Source: an uncultured Cryomorphaceae bacterium
GTDB taxonomy: Bacteria; Bacteroidota; Bacteroidia; Flavobacteriales; Schleiferiaceae
Length of the DNA stretch: 64,000 nt
NCBI GenBank assembly: GCA_913043005.1
Contig: CAJWKU010000009.1
Span: 1-64,000, forward strand
Reading direction: 5' to 3'
The notes under the pieces are model-generated. The model was not told the origin of the DNA. It saw only the letters and a program-made list of their open reading frames with translations, and did no database searches. This document shows, piece after piece, positions 28,473-38,311 of the stretch. The first letter of the stretch is position 1. Each line of letters begins with the position of its first letter. A program made the position numbers and the translations under genes.

Positions 28473-28488
28473 TGGCATAAATGTTGCT
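28473..28488 (+). promoter_or_regulatory. Sigma-54 (RpoN) promoter
   Basis: TGGCATAAATGTTGCT matches the consensus TGGCAY-N-TTGCW, with GG at 28474-28475 and GC at 28486-28487 separated by exactly 10 bp. The start site would be near 28499, 22 bp before the ATG at 28521. An enhancer-binding activator would be needed. Confidence 0.65.
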
Positions 28489-28520
28489 ATTTTTGCTATC
28501 TATCATCCTATTTGACACTT

Positions 28521-29483
28521 ATGAAATATTTAGTTTACACGCTCTCAATGATTTTTCTTTTAACCCTTAATTTGAAAGGGCAAGATGCTTTAGGTGAAGT
28601 AAATTCTGTGGAATTGACAAAAAAGGAAAAAAGAGATTTAAAGAAAGAAACTAAGAAGAAAGAAAAAGAGTTAAAAAAAGAACAAAAAAAGAGTAAAAAG
28701 AATAAAGCCATTAAAATCGGTGAGCTTCCTCCCGAAGAACAAGACGAAGAGACTAATTCCATAAAAATTGATGTCAATTTATCCGGTTTACAAAGTAAAA
28801 AGAGTGCCGAGAAAGTCAAAATACATCGTGGAATGTCATTTGCATATGGGATTATTGAACTAGCAGATATCTCGGGTGGAGGTTTGAGCTTTGCTGATTT
28901 TGAGTGGGCTCAAAATAGATCGGGCCGTTTTCTCAATTCCTCCTCTCAATCATGGGATGTCTTTTTTAATCAATATCGATTATCAAAATCACCTTTTTGG
29001 TTTCGAACGGGAGTGTCAGTATTCTGGAGTGTACTTGATTTTGGTGATTTATCTTATGTGACTACAGATTTATCTCCTTCTACAGAGAGAGGGATTGATG
29101 TCACCTTAGATCCGGACAGCGCGAATATTAGAACTAAGTCAAGTTTAACAACATCATACTTGGAAGTTCCATTAGAATTAGTATTCAATAGTAGTAATGA
29201 TGGTAATAGGGGAATGACTATTGGAATTGGCGGGTATATTGGTATGCGATTGCAAACAACACGGAAACAAAATTATACAGATTTATCAGGCTCTGTCCGG
29301 GATAGAAGAGTAAACCAATTTTATAATAACCCTTTGTCTTATGGAGTAAGCGCTCGTTTAGGTTATGGCTCAATATATTTAAAAGGCCGGTTTGCATTAT
29401 CTAAATATTTTCAGCAAGGGGCCGATATTACATCCCGCCCTTATCAACTCACCGCAATAACGTTAGGGATAGATTTTTTATAA
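28521..29483 (+). CDS. Outer membrane beta-barrel protein with Lys-rich linker
   Basis: A 320-residue exported protein. The ATG at 28521 begins a clean signal peptide (KYLVYTLSMIFLLTLNLKGQ); the longer frame from 28464 would run through the predicted promoter and is rejected. Residues 34-62 are extremely Lys/Glu-rich (for example KKETKKKEKELKKEQKK), followed by an acidic segment (PPEEQDEE) and then about 220 residues with alternating hydrophobic strands and a terminal ITLGIDFL, as in small OmpA/PorT-like barrels. The charged segment should lie in the periplasm. No ligand is evident. It is monocistronic and carries a sigma-54-type promoter. Confidence 0.75.
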   Translation: MKYLVYTLSMIFLLTLNLKGQDALGEVNSVELTKKEKRDLKKETKKKEKELKKEQKKSKKNKAIKIGELPPEEQDEETNSIKIDVNLSGLQSKKSAEKVKIHRGMSFAYGIIELADISGGGLSFADFEWAQNRSGRFLNSSSQSWDVFFNQYRLSKSPFWFRTGVSVFWSVLDFGDLSYVTTDLSPSTERGIDVTLDPDSANIRTKSSLTTSYLEVPLELVFNSSNDGNRGMTIGIGGYIGMRLQTTRKQNYTDLSGSVRDRRVNQFYNNPLSYGVSARLGYGSIYLKGRFALSKYFQQGADITSRPYQLTAITLGIDFL

Positions 29484-29592
29484 AAAGATCTTCACAAAAC
29501 TGACCTCCTTCTTAAATAATTATTTTAAGGGGATTCTTTCTGTTACTGTACTCTAATTAAATCAAAACATGGAGTCCCATGAATTATTTTGG

Positions 29593-30948
29593 TTACATTA
29601 TTCCTTGATCTAACATGGCATCTGCAACTTTTACAAAACCAGCGAGGTTAGCTCCCTTCACGTAATCCACAAAACCATTTTCTTGTGTTCCATATTCTAC
29701 GCATGAGGCATGAATGTTAATCATAATATCATGAAGCTTTTGGTCAACTTCTTTACTGCTCCAACTCATTCTTAGGCTGTTCTGTGACATTTCTAATCCA
29801 GATGTGGCTACTCCACCTGCATTAGCTGCTTTTCCCGGGCTAAATAAAAGTTGAGCTGAGTGAAAAACTTCAATAGCTTCAGGGGTAGAGGGCATATTTG
29901 CTCCTTCAGCTATACATATCACCCCATTTTTTATTAAGGTTAACGCATCATTTTTATCAAGTTCATTTTGAGTGGCGCAAGGGAGCGCTACATGACATGG
30001 AATATCCCAGGGGGTCTTACCAGCGAAAAATTTTGCTTTTGAATACTCTTCCAAATAATCCGATATTCTACCACGCTTTACATTTTTTAAATTCATTATG
30101 AATTTTAGTTTTTCAGAATCAATACCTTCATCATCAAGAATATATCCTGAGGAATCAGACATAGTAAGGACTTTGGCTCCTAAATGAATTGCTTTTTGAG
30201 CAGCATATTGAGCAACATTACCTGATCCTGAAATAACTACTTTTTTACTTTTGAAGGTTTCTTTTTTTGTTTTTAGCATTTCTTCGGCGAAATAGACGGT
30301 GCCGTAACCAGTAGCTTCAGGACGAACAAGGGAGCCACCCCAATTTCTGCCTTTACCGGTTAATACCCCTGTGAATTCATTTCGAATACGTTTGTATTGC
30401 CCGAACATGTATCCGATTTCTCTACCTCCAACTCCTATATCGCCAGCAGGAACATCCGTATTAGGCCCTATGTGTCGAGCAAGTTCTGTCATAAATGCTT
30501 GACAAAACCTCATGACTTCAGCATCTGATTTACCTTTAGGATCAAAGTCCGACCCGCCTTTACCTCCTCCAAGAGGTAGAGTAGTCAAACTGTTTTTAAA
30601 TATCTGTTCAAACCCTAGAAATTTAAGAACACTAAGGTTTACGGATCGATGAAATCTTAATCCGCCCTTATAGGGCCCGAGAGCACTATTGAATTCGACA
30701 CGATAGCCTCTATTTAATTCAACACTTCCATCATCTTTTGTCCATGAAACACGAAACATTATGGTACGTTCGGCTTCGGCGATTCGTTCTAGTATCTTCG
30801 CAGCTTTATACTTAGGGTTTTGCTCAATAAATGGGATAACAGATTCTGCGACTTCCTGAACAGCTTGTATGAATTCAGGCTCATTAGGATTTCGCGATTG
30901 AATGCCAACCATAAACGCATCGATTTGCGTATTGAAATTCTGGGTCAT
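29593..30948 (-). CDS. gdhA: NADP-specific glutamate dehydrogenase
   Basis: GdhA makes glutamate from 2-oxoglutarate and ammonium, linking the TCA cycle to nitrogen assimilation. The 451-residue length is the small hexameric bacterial form. Substrate-site residues lie in YKGGLRFHRSV and LPLGGGKGGSDFDP, and the Rossmann motif is VVISGSGNVAQYAA near residue 235. The promoter region carries a 14-bp tandem duplication with two copies of the -7 box. It is divergent from thiL. Confidence 0.97.
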   Translation of the reverse strand: MTQNFNTQIDAFMVGIQSRNPNEPEFIQAVQEVAESVIPFIEQNPKYKAAKILERIAEAERTIMFRVSWTKDDGSVELNRGYRVEFNSALGPYKGGLRFHRSVNLSVLKFLGFEQIFKNSLTTLPLGGGKGGSDFDPKGKSDAEVMRFCQAFMTELARHIGPNTDVPAGDIGVGGREIGYMFGQYKRIRNEFTGVLTGKGRNWGGSLVRPEATGYGTVYFAEEMLKTKKETFKSKKVVISGSGNVAQYAAQKAIHLGAKVLTMSDSSGYILDDEGIDSEKLKFIMNLKNVKRGRISDYLEEYSKAKFFAGKTPWDIPCHVALPCATQNELDKNDALTLIKNGVICIAEGANMPSTPEAIEVFHSAQLLFSPGKAANAGGVATSGLEMSQNSLRMSWSSKEVDQKLHDIMINIHASCVEYGTQENGFVDYVKGANLAGFVKVADAMLDQGIM

Positions 30949-30957
30949 AGGAATGTA

Positions 30958-30986
30958 ATTTTAACAAAGGTATTTTAACAAAGGTA
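30958..30986 (-). promoter_or_regulatory. Tandem-duplicated gdhA promoter
   Basis: ATTTTAACAAAGGT occurs twice without a gap (30958-30971, 30972-30985). On the minus strand each copy, with the flanking A, contains TACCTTTG, a perfect -7 box (30972-30965 and 30986-30979). Starts about 14 bp apart are predicted. Confidence 0.55.
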
Positions 30987-31002
30987 TACCGAAATTTGCA
31001 TC

Positions 31003-32043
31003 ATGCTTGATACACCGAACCAACAAAAAACACAATTGTCAGAATTGGGCGAGTTTGCTTTAATAGATCGTCTGACATCTTCAATCAAATTAACGAATAA
31101 ATCTTCTTTAAAAGGGGCAGGAGATGATGCCGCTATAATTGATCATGGTGATCATGAAACACTAATTTCCAAGGATTTACTTGTTGAAGGAGTTCATTTC
31201 GATTTGGCTTATGTTCCCCTGAAGCATTTAGGCTATAAGTCCGTGGTAGTCAATATATCTGATATTTATGCGATGAATGGCATTCCTACACAGATTTTAG
31301 TGGGATTAGCGGTTTCAAGCCGATTTCCTGTTGAAGCTTTGGATGAGATTTATGAAGGAATGCTTTTAGCTTGTAAAACATATGGTATCGACTTAATTGG
31401 AGGAGATACAACCTCGAGTAAATCAGGTTTAATGTTGAGTATTACGGCTATTGGTCATGTTAAAAAAGGTAAAGCAGTAAAAAGATCGGGAGCAAGACCT
31501 ACAGACTTACTGGTGGTCTCAGGTGACTTGGGATCAGCTTACATGGGGCTTCAAATTCTTGAGCGTGAAAAAGCAGCATTTAAATCTAATCCAAATCTTC
31601 AACCGGAACTTCAGGGACATGAATATGTTCTAGAGCGGCAATTAAAGCCGGAGGCAAGAAAAGATGTTGCAGATTTATTGAAAAAACTAAAAGTGACTCC
31701 ATCTAGTATGATAGATATATCAGATGGATTGAGTTCGGAAATAATGCATATTTGTAAATCATCCGACTTGGGATGTACCATCTATGAGGATAAAATACCC
31801 ATGGATCCACAAATGATCCGCTTGGCGGAAGAGTTCGGAATAAACCCTATCACTGCAGTTCTTAATGGAGGAGAGGACTATGAATTGCTTTTTACTGTTT
31901 CAATCGATGATTATGATAAGATCAAACACAATCCAAGTTTAACTACGATTGGACATATCACTCAGAGCAGAGAAATTCAGCTAATAACGAATGGAGGTCA
32001 AGCAGTTGAGTTAGAAGCCCAAGGATGGATATCGTTTAAATGA
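31003..32043 (+). CDS. thiL: Thiamine-monophosphate kinase
   Basis: ThiL phosphorylates thiamine monophosphate to the active cofactor thiamine diphosphate, used by SucA in this window. The 346-residue protein has the PurM-like fold features GAGDDAAIID (residues about 40-49), the metal site DLLVEGVHF, GGDTTSSKSGLML, and the C-terminal LNGGEDYELLFTV. The start ATG at 31003 leaves a normal N-terminal extension. Single gene, divergent from gdhA, convergent with a lipoprotein gene. Confidence 0.95.
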   Translation: MLDTPNQQKTQLSELGEFALIDRLTSSIKLTNKSSLKGAGDDAAIIDHGDHETLISKDLLVEGVHFDLAYVPLKHLGYKSVVVNISDIYAMNGIPTQILVGLAVSSRFPVEALDEIYEGMLLACKTYGIDLIGGDTTSSKSGLMLSITAIGHVKKGKAVKRSGARPTDLLVVSGDLGSAYMGLQILEREKAAFKSNPNLQPELQGHEYVLERQLKPEARKDVADLLKKLKVTPSSMIDISDGLSSEIMHICKSSDLGCTIYEDKIPMDPQMIRLAEEFGINPITAVLNGGEDYELLFTVSIDDYDKIKHNPSLTTIGHITQSREIQLITNGGQAVELEAQGWISFK

Positions 32044-32062
32044 AAATCTAATCTGGATTACA

Positions 32063-32554
32063 TTATATTTTTGCAAAACCAAATTCGGTCAACATATTAA
32101 CGTTAGACCCCATAAACTCAACTGATAAATTTGTTCGAAGCGTTACAGATGTCTCAAGAAGACCTAAAACCTCGTATTTAACTGTTGTTCCATCAGTATT
32201 ATTTAAGAATACAGAATCTGGAGCTGTACCATTGCCGGGCTTTGTGGTCCATGTCCCCGAACCAGACTCTTTGAATGGAAGATCTATCGTTGTTCCTAAA
32301 TTAGCGCTTATCACAGCATCTACTGAATAAGTCACAGAATTAGGGTCTTGAGTTAATGAAAATTGTGAACTGTCAGGATTAATGTATGAGTCTTCTGCAA
32401 CCACTGGAACAGTTGAGCCAAGAATATCGACGGTTCCAGTTGCAGTTACTTTATTAACTAGCCAAACCCCTTCTAATTTGTCACCAAGAGTGGGTTCTTT
32501 GGTACAGGAGGCTAAAATCAATAAGGTTAAAGAAATTATATATATTTTTTTCAT
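32063..32554 (-). CDS. Small lipoprotein, lipocalin-like
   Basis: A 163-residue predicted lipoprotein with signal sequence KKIYIISLTLLI and lipobox LASC (Cys17). The remainder reads LGDKLEGVWLVNKVTATG followed by alternating short strands and Thr/Ser/Asn-rich turns, as in the lipocalin-like lipoproteins common in Bacteroidota. No catalytic residues are seen. It lies 36 bp downstream of sdhB on the same strand and may be co-transcribed or use its own weak promoter (minus-strand TACCTTTT). Function unknown. Confidence 0.7.
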   Translation of the reverse strand: MKKIYIISLTLLILASCTKEPTLGDKLEGVWLVNKVTATGTVDILGSTVPVVAEDSYINPDSSQFSLTQDPNSVTYSVDAVISANLGTTIDLPFKESGSGTWTTKPGNGTAPDSVFLNNTDGTTVKYEVLGLLETSVTLRTNLSVEFMGSNVNMLTEFGFAKI

Positions 32555-32590
32555 GATGTGGTTTTTCTTTAGAGATTTAAAAGGTACTGA

Positions 32591-33340
32591 TTATTTCGAG
32601 GTAATGGATGCGCTCAAATATTCTCTGTTCATTCTAGCTATATTTTCAATACTAATTCCTTTTGGACATTCTACCTCACATGCACCTGTATTAGTGCAAT
32701 TACCGAAACCTTCAAGGTCCATTTGTTTCACCATATTCATCACCCGCTCACTGGCTTCAATTTTACCCTGGGGAAGAAGAGATAGTTGACTAACTTTTGC
32801 TGAAGTGAATAACATTGCAGAGGCATTTTTACATGTAGCTACGCACGCTCCGCAGCCAATGCAAGTTGCTGAATCAAAAGCAGCATCAGCATCTTGTTTT
32901 TCAATTGGTGTAGCATTCGCATCTGGAAGATTTCCAGACGTATTTACCGATACATAGCCCCCGGCTTGAATGATTCTATCAAATGAGCCTCGATCGACCA
33001 TTAGGTCTTTAATCACAGGAAAAGCTTTTGCTCTAAATGGTTCAATAGTTATAGTATCTCCATCTTTGAATTCTCTCATATGAAGTTGACATGTTGTGAC
33101 TCCTCGTCCAGGGCCGTGAGCTTCTCCATTGATGAACATAGAACACATACCGCAAATTCCCTCTCTACAATCATGATCAAAAACTACTGGATCTATATCT
33201 TGAATAATCAATTGTTCGTTCAAAACATCAATCATTTCTAAAAAAGACATATCATCGGAAATATTACTCACTTTATAAGTTGCAATTCCACCTTTTTCTT
33301 TTGGCCCATTTTGACGCCAAACGTTTATTGTAAAATTCAT
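32591..33340 (-). CDS. sdhB: Succinate dehydrogenase/fumarate reductase iron-sulfur subunit
   Basis: The 249-residue electron-transfer subunit of complex II. The [2Fe-2S] site is in [14 protein letters not shown] with a later TTC, the [4Fe-4S] site is [11 protein letters not shown], and the [3Fe-4S]/linking site is [15 protein letters not shown]. Its ATG overlaps the sdhA stop as ATGA. Third gene of sdhCAB; there is no sdhD, as expected for the single-anchor Bacteroidota type. Confidence 0.97.
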   Translation of the reverse strand: MNFTINVWRQNGPKEKGGIATYKVSNISDDMSFLEMIDVLNEQLIIQDIDPVVFDHDCREGICGMCSMFINGEAHGPGRGVTTCQLHMREFKDGDTITIEPFRAKAFPVIKDLMVDRGSFDRIIQAGGYVSVNTSGNLPDANATPIEKQDADAAFDSATCIGCGACVATCKNASAMLFTSAKVSQLSLLPQGKIEASERVMNMVKQMDLEGFGNCTNTGACEVECPKGISIENIARMNREYLSASITSK

Positions 33341-35343
33341 TTGTAAGAACGTGTATTAAGTTCGACATTTTCAAAAGAGAGCTCTTCTTTATGAAGCTTT
33401 GATTTTCCAGGATCACTTTCTGCAAACTCCCAGGCTGCAACGAAGGCGAATTCATCGTCTTTTCTTACAGCCTCTCCCTCTTTGGACTGAAATTCTTCAC
33501 GAAAATGACCGCCACATGATTCTTCTCTGGCTAATGCATCCATACACATTAACTCTCCTAGTTCAAGGAAATCTGCAACCCGACCTGCTTTATCAAGCTC
33601 TGGGTTCATCTCTCCAATTTTCCCAAGAACTTTAACATCCGAGTAGAATTTGTCTCGAAGTATTCGGATATCGGCAATTGCCTTTTTTAGGCCCTCTTCA
33701 TTTCTTGCCATTCCGCATTGTGACCACATGATTTTTCCCAAATCGCGGTGAAACGCTTCAACAGGAGTATTCCCTTTACTATTTAAAAAACCTTCCATTC
33801 GATTTCTCGCAGTTGCTTCAGCTTCATCAAATTCGGTTGATTCAGTAGATATTTGCCCTGTTGTGATATCCTGGGAAAGATATGTGCCTACAGTGTAAGG
33901 TGCTACAAAATAACCATCAGCTAAACCTTGCATCAGGGCGGAGGCACCTAATCGGTTTGCCCCGTGATCAGAAAAATTAGCTTCCCCTAAGGCAAAAAGA
34001 CCAGGAACCGTTGTCATAAGATTATAATCGACCCAGATTCCTCCCATTGTATAATGAACAGCTGGATAAATCATCATAGGAGTCTGGTAAGGATTTTGAG
34101 CGGTAATTTTTTCATACATCTGAAAAAGGTTACCATATTTTGATTCAACTATTCTTTCCCCTAGCTTTTTGATTTGATCTTCACTAGGATTTTTAATTCC
34201 TTTCACATGGGCGGCTTCGCTACCAAACCTTTCTATTGCAGATGAGAAATCTAGATAGACCGCTTCACCTGTTTTATTGACGCCATAACCAGCATCACAG
34301 CGTTCTTTTGCAGCACGCGAGGCTACATCTCTTGGAACAAGATTTCCAAAAGCAGGATATCGTCTTTCCAGGTAGTAATCTCTATTTTCTTCAGAAAGGT
34401 CTGTGGGCTTTAGCTTTCCTTCTCTTATTGCCAATGCGTCTTCTGCTTTTTTAGGAACCCATATCCGGCCGTCATTTCGCAGAGATTCAGACATTAAGGT
34501 TAGTTTAGACTGCGAGTCTCCACTGACCGGGATACAGGTCGGATGAATTTGAGTGAAACATGGGTTTGCCATATACGCCCCTTTCCTATGCGCTTTCCAT
34601 GCCGCAGTTACATTTGATCCCATTGCATTGGTGCTTAAATAAAATACATTACCATAACCTCCGGTACACAGGAGCACAGCATGAGCAGAGTGCCTCTCTA
34701 GCTCACCAGTTACTAAATTTCTAGCAATAATTCCTCGAGCTTTTCCATCAACAACAACGAGCTCAACCATCTCATGACGAGAAAGTAATTCCACTCTCCC
34801 CTTTGCCACTTGTCTCGAAAGTGCAGAATAGGCACCCAATAAAAGTTGTTGTCCTGTTTGACCTTTAGCATAAAAGGTTCTACTCACTTGCACTCCCCCA
34901 AAAGACCGATTATCTAGAAGCCCACCATACTCACGGGCAAAGGGCACTCCTTGCGCGACGCATTGATCGATAATGCTGGCACTTACCTCTGCTAAACGGT
35001 GAACATTGGCTTCCCTACTTCTGTAGTCCCCACCTTTAATTGTATCGTAGAAAAGACGAAAGGTGGAGTCACCATCATTTTGATAGTTTTTTGCTGCATT
35101 TATTCCTCCTTGCGCAGCGATGGAGTGAGCTCTTCTTGGGGAGTCCTGAAAACAAAAAGCCTTAACATTGTATCCGAGCTCCGCGAGTGATGCTGCCGCA
35201 GAACTACCCGCTAATCCTGTCCCGACAACAATAACATCAATTTGTCTTTTATTTGCTGGACTGACCAATGGAATTTTTGATTTGTGGTTGGTCCATTTTT
35301 CAGCTAAAGAACCCTCTGGAATATTGGCGTTTAATTTTGACAT
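33337..35343 (-). CDS. sdhA: Succinate dehydrogenase/fumarate reductase flavoprotein subunit
   Basis: The 668-residue catalytic subunit that oxidises succinate to fumarate with covalently bound FAD. FAD-binding [15 protein letters not shown] is at about residues 35-49, the FAD-attaching His is in [11 protein letters not shown], and the active site contains the HPTCIP and [10 protein letters not shown]-type segments (seen as [14 protein letters not shown]). The long form and order C-A-B fit the menaquinone-linked class found in Bacteroidota, Bacillota and epsilon-proteobacteria. Confidence 0.97.
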   Translation of the reverse strand: MSKLNANIPEGSLAEKWTNHKSKIPLVSPANKRQIDVIVVGTGLAGSSAAASLAELGYNVKAFCFQDSPRRAHSIAAQGGINAAKNYQNDGDSTFRLFYDTIKGGDYRSREANVHRLAEVSASIIDQCVAQGVPFAREYGGLLDNRSFGGVQVSRTFYAKGQTGQQLLLGAYSALSRQVAKGRVELLSRHEMVELVVVDGKARGIIARNLVTGELERHSAHAVLLCTGGYGNVFYLSTNAMGSNVTAAWKAHRKGAYMANPCFTQIHPTCIPVSGDSQSKLTLMSESLRNDGRIWVPKKAEDALAIREGKLKPTDLSEENRDYYLERRYPAFGNLVPRDVASRAAKERCDAGYGVNKTGEAVYLDFSSAIERFGSEAAHVKGIKNPSEDQIKKLGERIVESKYGNLFQMYEKITAQNPYQTPMMIYPAVHYTMGGIWVDYNLMTTVPGLFALGEANFSDHGANRLGASALMQGLADGYFVAPYTVGTYLSQDITTGQISTESTEFDEAEATARNRMEGFLNSKGNTPVEAFHRDLGKIMWSQCGMARNEEGLKKAIADIRILRDKFYSDVKVLGKIGEMNPELDKAGRVADFLELGELMCMDALAREESCGGHFREEFQSKEGEAVRKDDEFAFVAAWEFAESDPGKSKLHKEELSFENVELNTRSYK

Positions 35344-35361
35344 TTATTTAATGAGGTTGAT

Positions 35362-36039
35362 TCAGGACAATAAAAGATAAATAGGGATACTTGCAAAAGC
35401 TAAAGAAATGATCACCGAAAATGCCTTGCCAACTATTTCAATTATTGGTGTGTATTTCGCATGATTGATACCTAAAGTTTGAAATGAGCTAGAGAAACCA
35501 TGCCAAAGGTGAAAACCAAGTCCCATCATTGAGATAACATAAAAAACAGCATACCAGGGTTGTTGAAAAGCTGCAACAGTAATCGAATATAAATCTTTTA
35601 ATTCATCACCGTCACTAGTTATGTAAGTAGGGATATTGCCGAAGTGCATTTCATACCAAAAACTCTTCATGTGAATAATGAGAAATACAAGTGTTAGGGT
35701 ACCTAAAACAGCCATATTTCTTGATGACCATGACGCATTTGCCTTTCCATTATATTTCACATATCTCGTTTCCCTAGCAGCTTTATTACTGCGTGCTAAT
35801 AATAAGCCATCAACGGAATGTAGAAGTATACTTATATAAAGTAAGTAACTGACGATCTTTATTAATGGAAAGGTGGTCATAAAATGAGCATAGCTATTAA
35901 ACATTTCTTTGCTACCAGTCAATAATGGAAGATTCCCAAGTAAATGCACCACTAAAAATGAGCACAAAAAGAGACCAGTTAGGGCCATCCAATATTTTCG
36001 AGCCAATGATGATCTGATGAGTCCTCCGGATAGATCCAT
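35362..36039 (-). CDS. sdhC: Succinate dehydrogenase cytochrome b subunit
   Basis: The membrane anchor of complex II, five helices binding two b hemes. The preferred ATG at 36039 gives 225 residues starting MDLSGGLIRSSLARKYWMALTG; the 14-residue upstream extension overlaps the promoter region and is not family-like. His residues suitable as heme ligands occur in VVHLLGNL, SYAHFM, LLHSVDGL, IIHMKSFW and FHLWHGFSS. A -7 promoter box lies 28 bp upstream. First gene of sdhCAB. Confidence 0.94.
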   Translation of the reverse strand: MDLSGGLIRSSLARKYWMALTGLFLCSFLVVHLLGNLPLLTGSKEMFNSYAHFMTTFPLIKIVSYLLYISILLHSVDGLLLARSNKAARETRYVKYNGKANASWSSRNMAVLGTLTLVFLIIHMKSFWYEMHFGNIPTYITSDGDELKDLYSITVAAFQQPWYAVFYVISMMGLGFHLWHGFSSSFQTLGINHAKYTPIIEIVGKAFSVIISLAFASIPIYLLLS

Positions 36040-36066
36040 AATAAATTGAGATAGAAGTATTTTATA

Positions 36067-36074
36067 CAAAAGTA
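36067..36074 (-). promoter_or_regulatory. sdhCAB promoter -7 box
   Basis: Minus-strand TACTTTTG is an exact TAnnTTTG match giving a leader of about 23 nt before sdhC. Confidence 0.5.
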
Positions 36075-36150
36075 AGTCCAAAAGGCAAAAGAAAGTTCAA
36101 GACATATACCTTTTAAAGGAAGACACTAAAAGGTGTTATCTTCGTTAACT

Positions 36151-37446
36151 ATGAAATATCACCCCTTAAATCCTGAGATTTTTAATAAAAATCGGCAACG
36201 TTTTTCAAACTTGATGGAGTCTGATTCATTGGCTGTTTTTCATTCGAATGATATTTACCCTACAAGCGCAGATGGGACAATGCCGTTCAAACAAGCCACA
36301 GATATTTTATGGCTTTCAGGAATTGATCAAGAAGACTCTGTTTTAATTGTTTTTCCAGACGCAAAAAGAAAAGAACATAAAGAGATACTTTTTTTAACTG
36401 AAACAAATGAACTTATCGCTGTTTGGGAAGGGGCTAAACTTTCTAAAGAAGAGGCTTACAAAGTCAGTGGTATCAAAACAGTTTATTGGTTGAGTGAATT
36501 TGACCGAGTCACCAAAGAGTTGATGAGTCAGGCCAAAAACGTATATCTACTAACTCAGGAACACCTGAGGCGAAGTACCCCTGTTGAAACTCGAGAAATG
36601 AGGATGAACAAGAGCTTTAGATCCTCTCATCCAGTTCACAATTATTTAAGATCTGCACCGCTATTAAATTCTTTAAGAGCCGTAAAAAGTGATTTAGAAA
36701 TTGATGTAATGCAAATAGCCGCGAATATAACTGCTGCTGGATTTAATCGAGTTTTGAATTTTTTAAAGCCTGGATGCTGGGAGCATGAAATAGAAGCCGA
36801 GTTCATACATGAATTTGTAAAAAGTCGCTCAAGAGGTTTTGCATATTCTCCCATAATTGGTAGTGGTTCAAATGCATGTGTTTTGCATTATTTAGAGAAC
36901 AATAAGGAGTGCAAGAAAGGGGATTTAGTATTGATTGATGTCGGCGCGGAGTATGCAAATTATGCATGCGATGTTACGCGATGCTTTCCTGTTAGTGGTA
37001 AATTTAGCGACCGTCAAAAAGAAGTTTATGAGGCTGTCTTACGAGTGGAAAAAGCTTCAATAGAACTACTAAGGCCCGGTGTTATTTTATCTGAATATCA
37101 TATTCAAGTTGGAGAATTGATGACAAAAGAACTCTTAGGATTAGGTCTAATTTCAAAAAATGACATAGAAAATCAAAATCCTCTATGGCCAGCATATAAG
37201 AAATACTTTATGCATGGAACTTCACATTATTTGGGTTTAGATGTGCATGATTATGGTTTATGGGATGGCACACCAATAAAGGAAGGAATGGTTTTCACAT
37301 GCGAACCAGGCATTTATATTCCTGAGGAGGGTATTGGTATTCGAATTGAAGATGATATAGTTATTACATCTGAAGGTCATATTAACCTCACAAAACATAT
37401 CCCAAAAGAAATATTGGATATTGAGGCTTCGATGGCTAAAATGTGA
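36151..37446 (+). CDS. Aminopeptidase P family (Xaa-Pro) metallopeptidase
   Basis: A 431-residue M24B peptidase that removes an N-terminal residue before proline. The ATG at 36151 (MKYHPLNPEIF) is chosen over the one six codons upstream because family members begin near this sequence. An N-terminal creatinase-like domain is followed by the pita-bread catalytic domain with metal ligands in LIDVGAEYANYACDVTR (two Asp), HGTSHYLGLDVHD (His), CEPGIYIPEEG (Glu) and IRIEDDIVIT (Glu). It heads a plus-strand run; its TGA is embedded in TGATG, coupling it to the methyltransferase. Confidence 0.93.
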   Translation: MKYHPLNPEIFNKNRQRFSNLMESDSLAVFHSNDIYPTSADGTMPFKQATDILWLSGIDQEDSVLIVFPDAKRKEHKEILFLTETNELIAVWEGAKLSKEEAYKVSGIKTVYWLSEFDRVTKELMSQAKNVYLLTQEHLRRSTPVETREMRMNKSFRSSHPVHNYLRSAPLLNSLRAVKSDLEIDVMQIAANITAAGFNRVLNFLKPGCWEHEIEAEFIHEFVKSRSRGFAYSPIIGSGSNACVLHYLENNKECKKGDLVLIDVGAEYANYACDVTRCFPVSGKFSDRQKEVYEAVLRVEKASIELLRPGVILSEYHIQVGELMTKELLGLGLISKNDIENQNPLWPAYKKYFMHGTSHYLGLDVHDYGLWDGTPIKEGMVFTCEPGIYIPEEGIGIRIEDDIVITSEGHINLTKHIPKEILDIEASMAKM

Positions 37447-38282
37447 TGAAAAAGCATCTCCGTTCTTTTTTTTATGCATTAAGCCCCCAGGGCAGAAGAT
37501 TATTCCGGCGTTTTGTTTATTTCCCCCTTGATACATATCTCAAATTAAGAGGTAAAAATTATTATAATGGAATAGAATTGCCATTACCTGGAGAAATATT
37601 TACTGGTGGAGGGGACTTTTTGAAAAACGGATTGATATTCAAAAAATATTTTATTAAACTGGGAAAGTTATCAAAGAATAACGATGTTTTAGATGTGGGT
37701 TCAGGGCTAGGAAGAATGGCAATCCCATTAACAGATTTCATAAATGAAAATAATAGATATGAAGGTTTTGATGTTGTTAAAACTGCTGTAATCGATTGTC
37801 AACATAGAATTAGTTCAAAATTTCCGAATTTCTCATTCCACCATGCTTCTCTAGAAAATGATCTATATACAAGTAGCGGGAAATCAGCACAAGGATATTC
37901 TTTCCCATTTGAGAAAAATACTTTTGATTTTGCTTGGGCGACCAGTGTTTTTACTCATATGGATCCAGATGGAGTAATGAACTATTTAAATGAGGCAAGA
38001 AGAGTAATTCGCCCCGGGGGAAGGTTTTTAGCAACTTTTTTTCTTATGGATCATGAATCAAAAAAGTGTTCATTAAATTCTAAATACCCCTTTAGGTATA
38101 AAATCAATGATACTTGGTATATGAGTAAAAAAACAAAAGGCGCTAATGTTGCATTTGATAGTCAAATAATACTTAACTGGGCCAAGGATGCTGGTTGGAA
38201 GAATACAAGTATCTATTTTGGGAGATGGTCAGGCAGGCCAGAAGAGACGACTGATTTTCAAGATATAATTGTATTTCATTAA
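37446..38282 (+). CDS. Class I SAM-dependent methyltransferase
   Basis: A 278-residue protein with the AdoMet-binding motif DVLDVGSGLGRMA near residue 85, an acidic end of strand 2 (YEGFDVV), and FDFAWATSVFTHM as motif for strand 4, all of the class I Rossmann fold. The ATG at 37446 overlaps the peptidase stop as TGATG; a GTG one codon upstream is possible. The N-terminal 60 residues are basic and aromatic. The substrate is unknown, and the link to its neighbours is not obvious. Confidence 0.85.
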   Translation: MKKHLRSFFYALSPQGRRLFRRFVYFPLDTYLKLRGKNYYNGIELPLPGEIFTGGGDFLKNGLIFKKYFIKLGKLSKNNDVLDVGSGLGRMAIPLTDFINENNRYEGFDVVKTAVIDCQHRISSKFPNFSFHHASLENDLYTSSGKSAQGYSFPFEKNTFDFAWATSVFTHMDPDGVMNYLNEARRVIRPGGRFLATFFLMDHESKKCSLNSKYPFRYKINDTWYMSKKTKGANVAFDSQIILNWAKDAGWKNTSIYFGRWSGRPEETTDFQDIIVFH

Positions 38283-38311
38283 TAAAATAAACCCTTTATT
38301 ACCTTCACAAA

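Noticed and set aside
28464-28520. 19-residue N-terminal extension of the outer membrane protein
   Set aside because: It spans the sigma-54 promoter and start site, and the signal peptide begins at 28521.
29484-29592. Inverted repeat CTTAAA/TTTAAG between the barrel gene and gdhA as terminator
   Set aside because: The stem is short, A/T-only with a bulge, and not followed by a T-run; no other content was seen in this gap.
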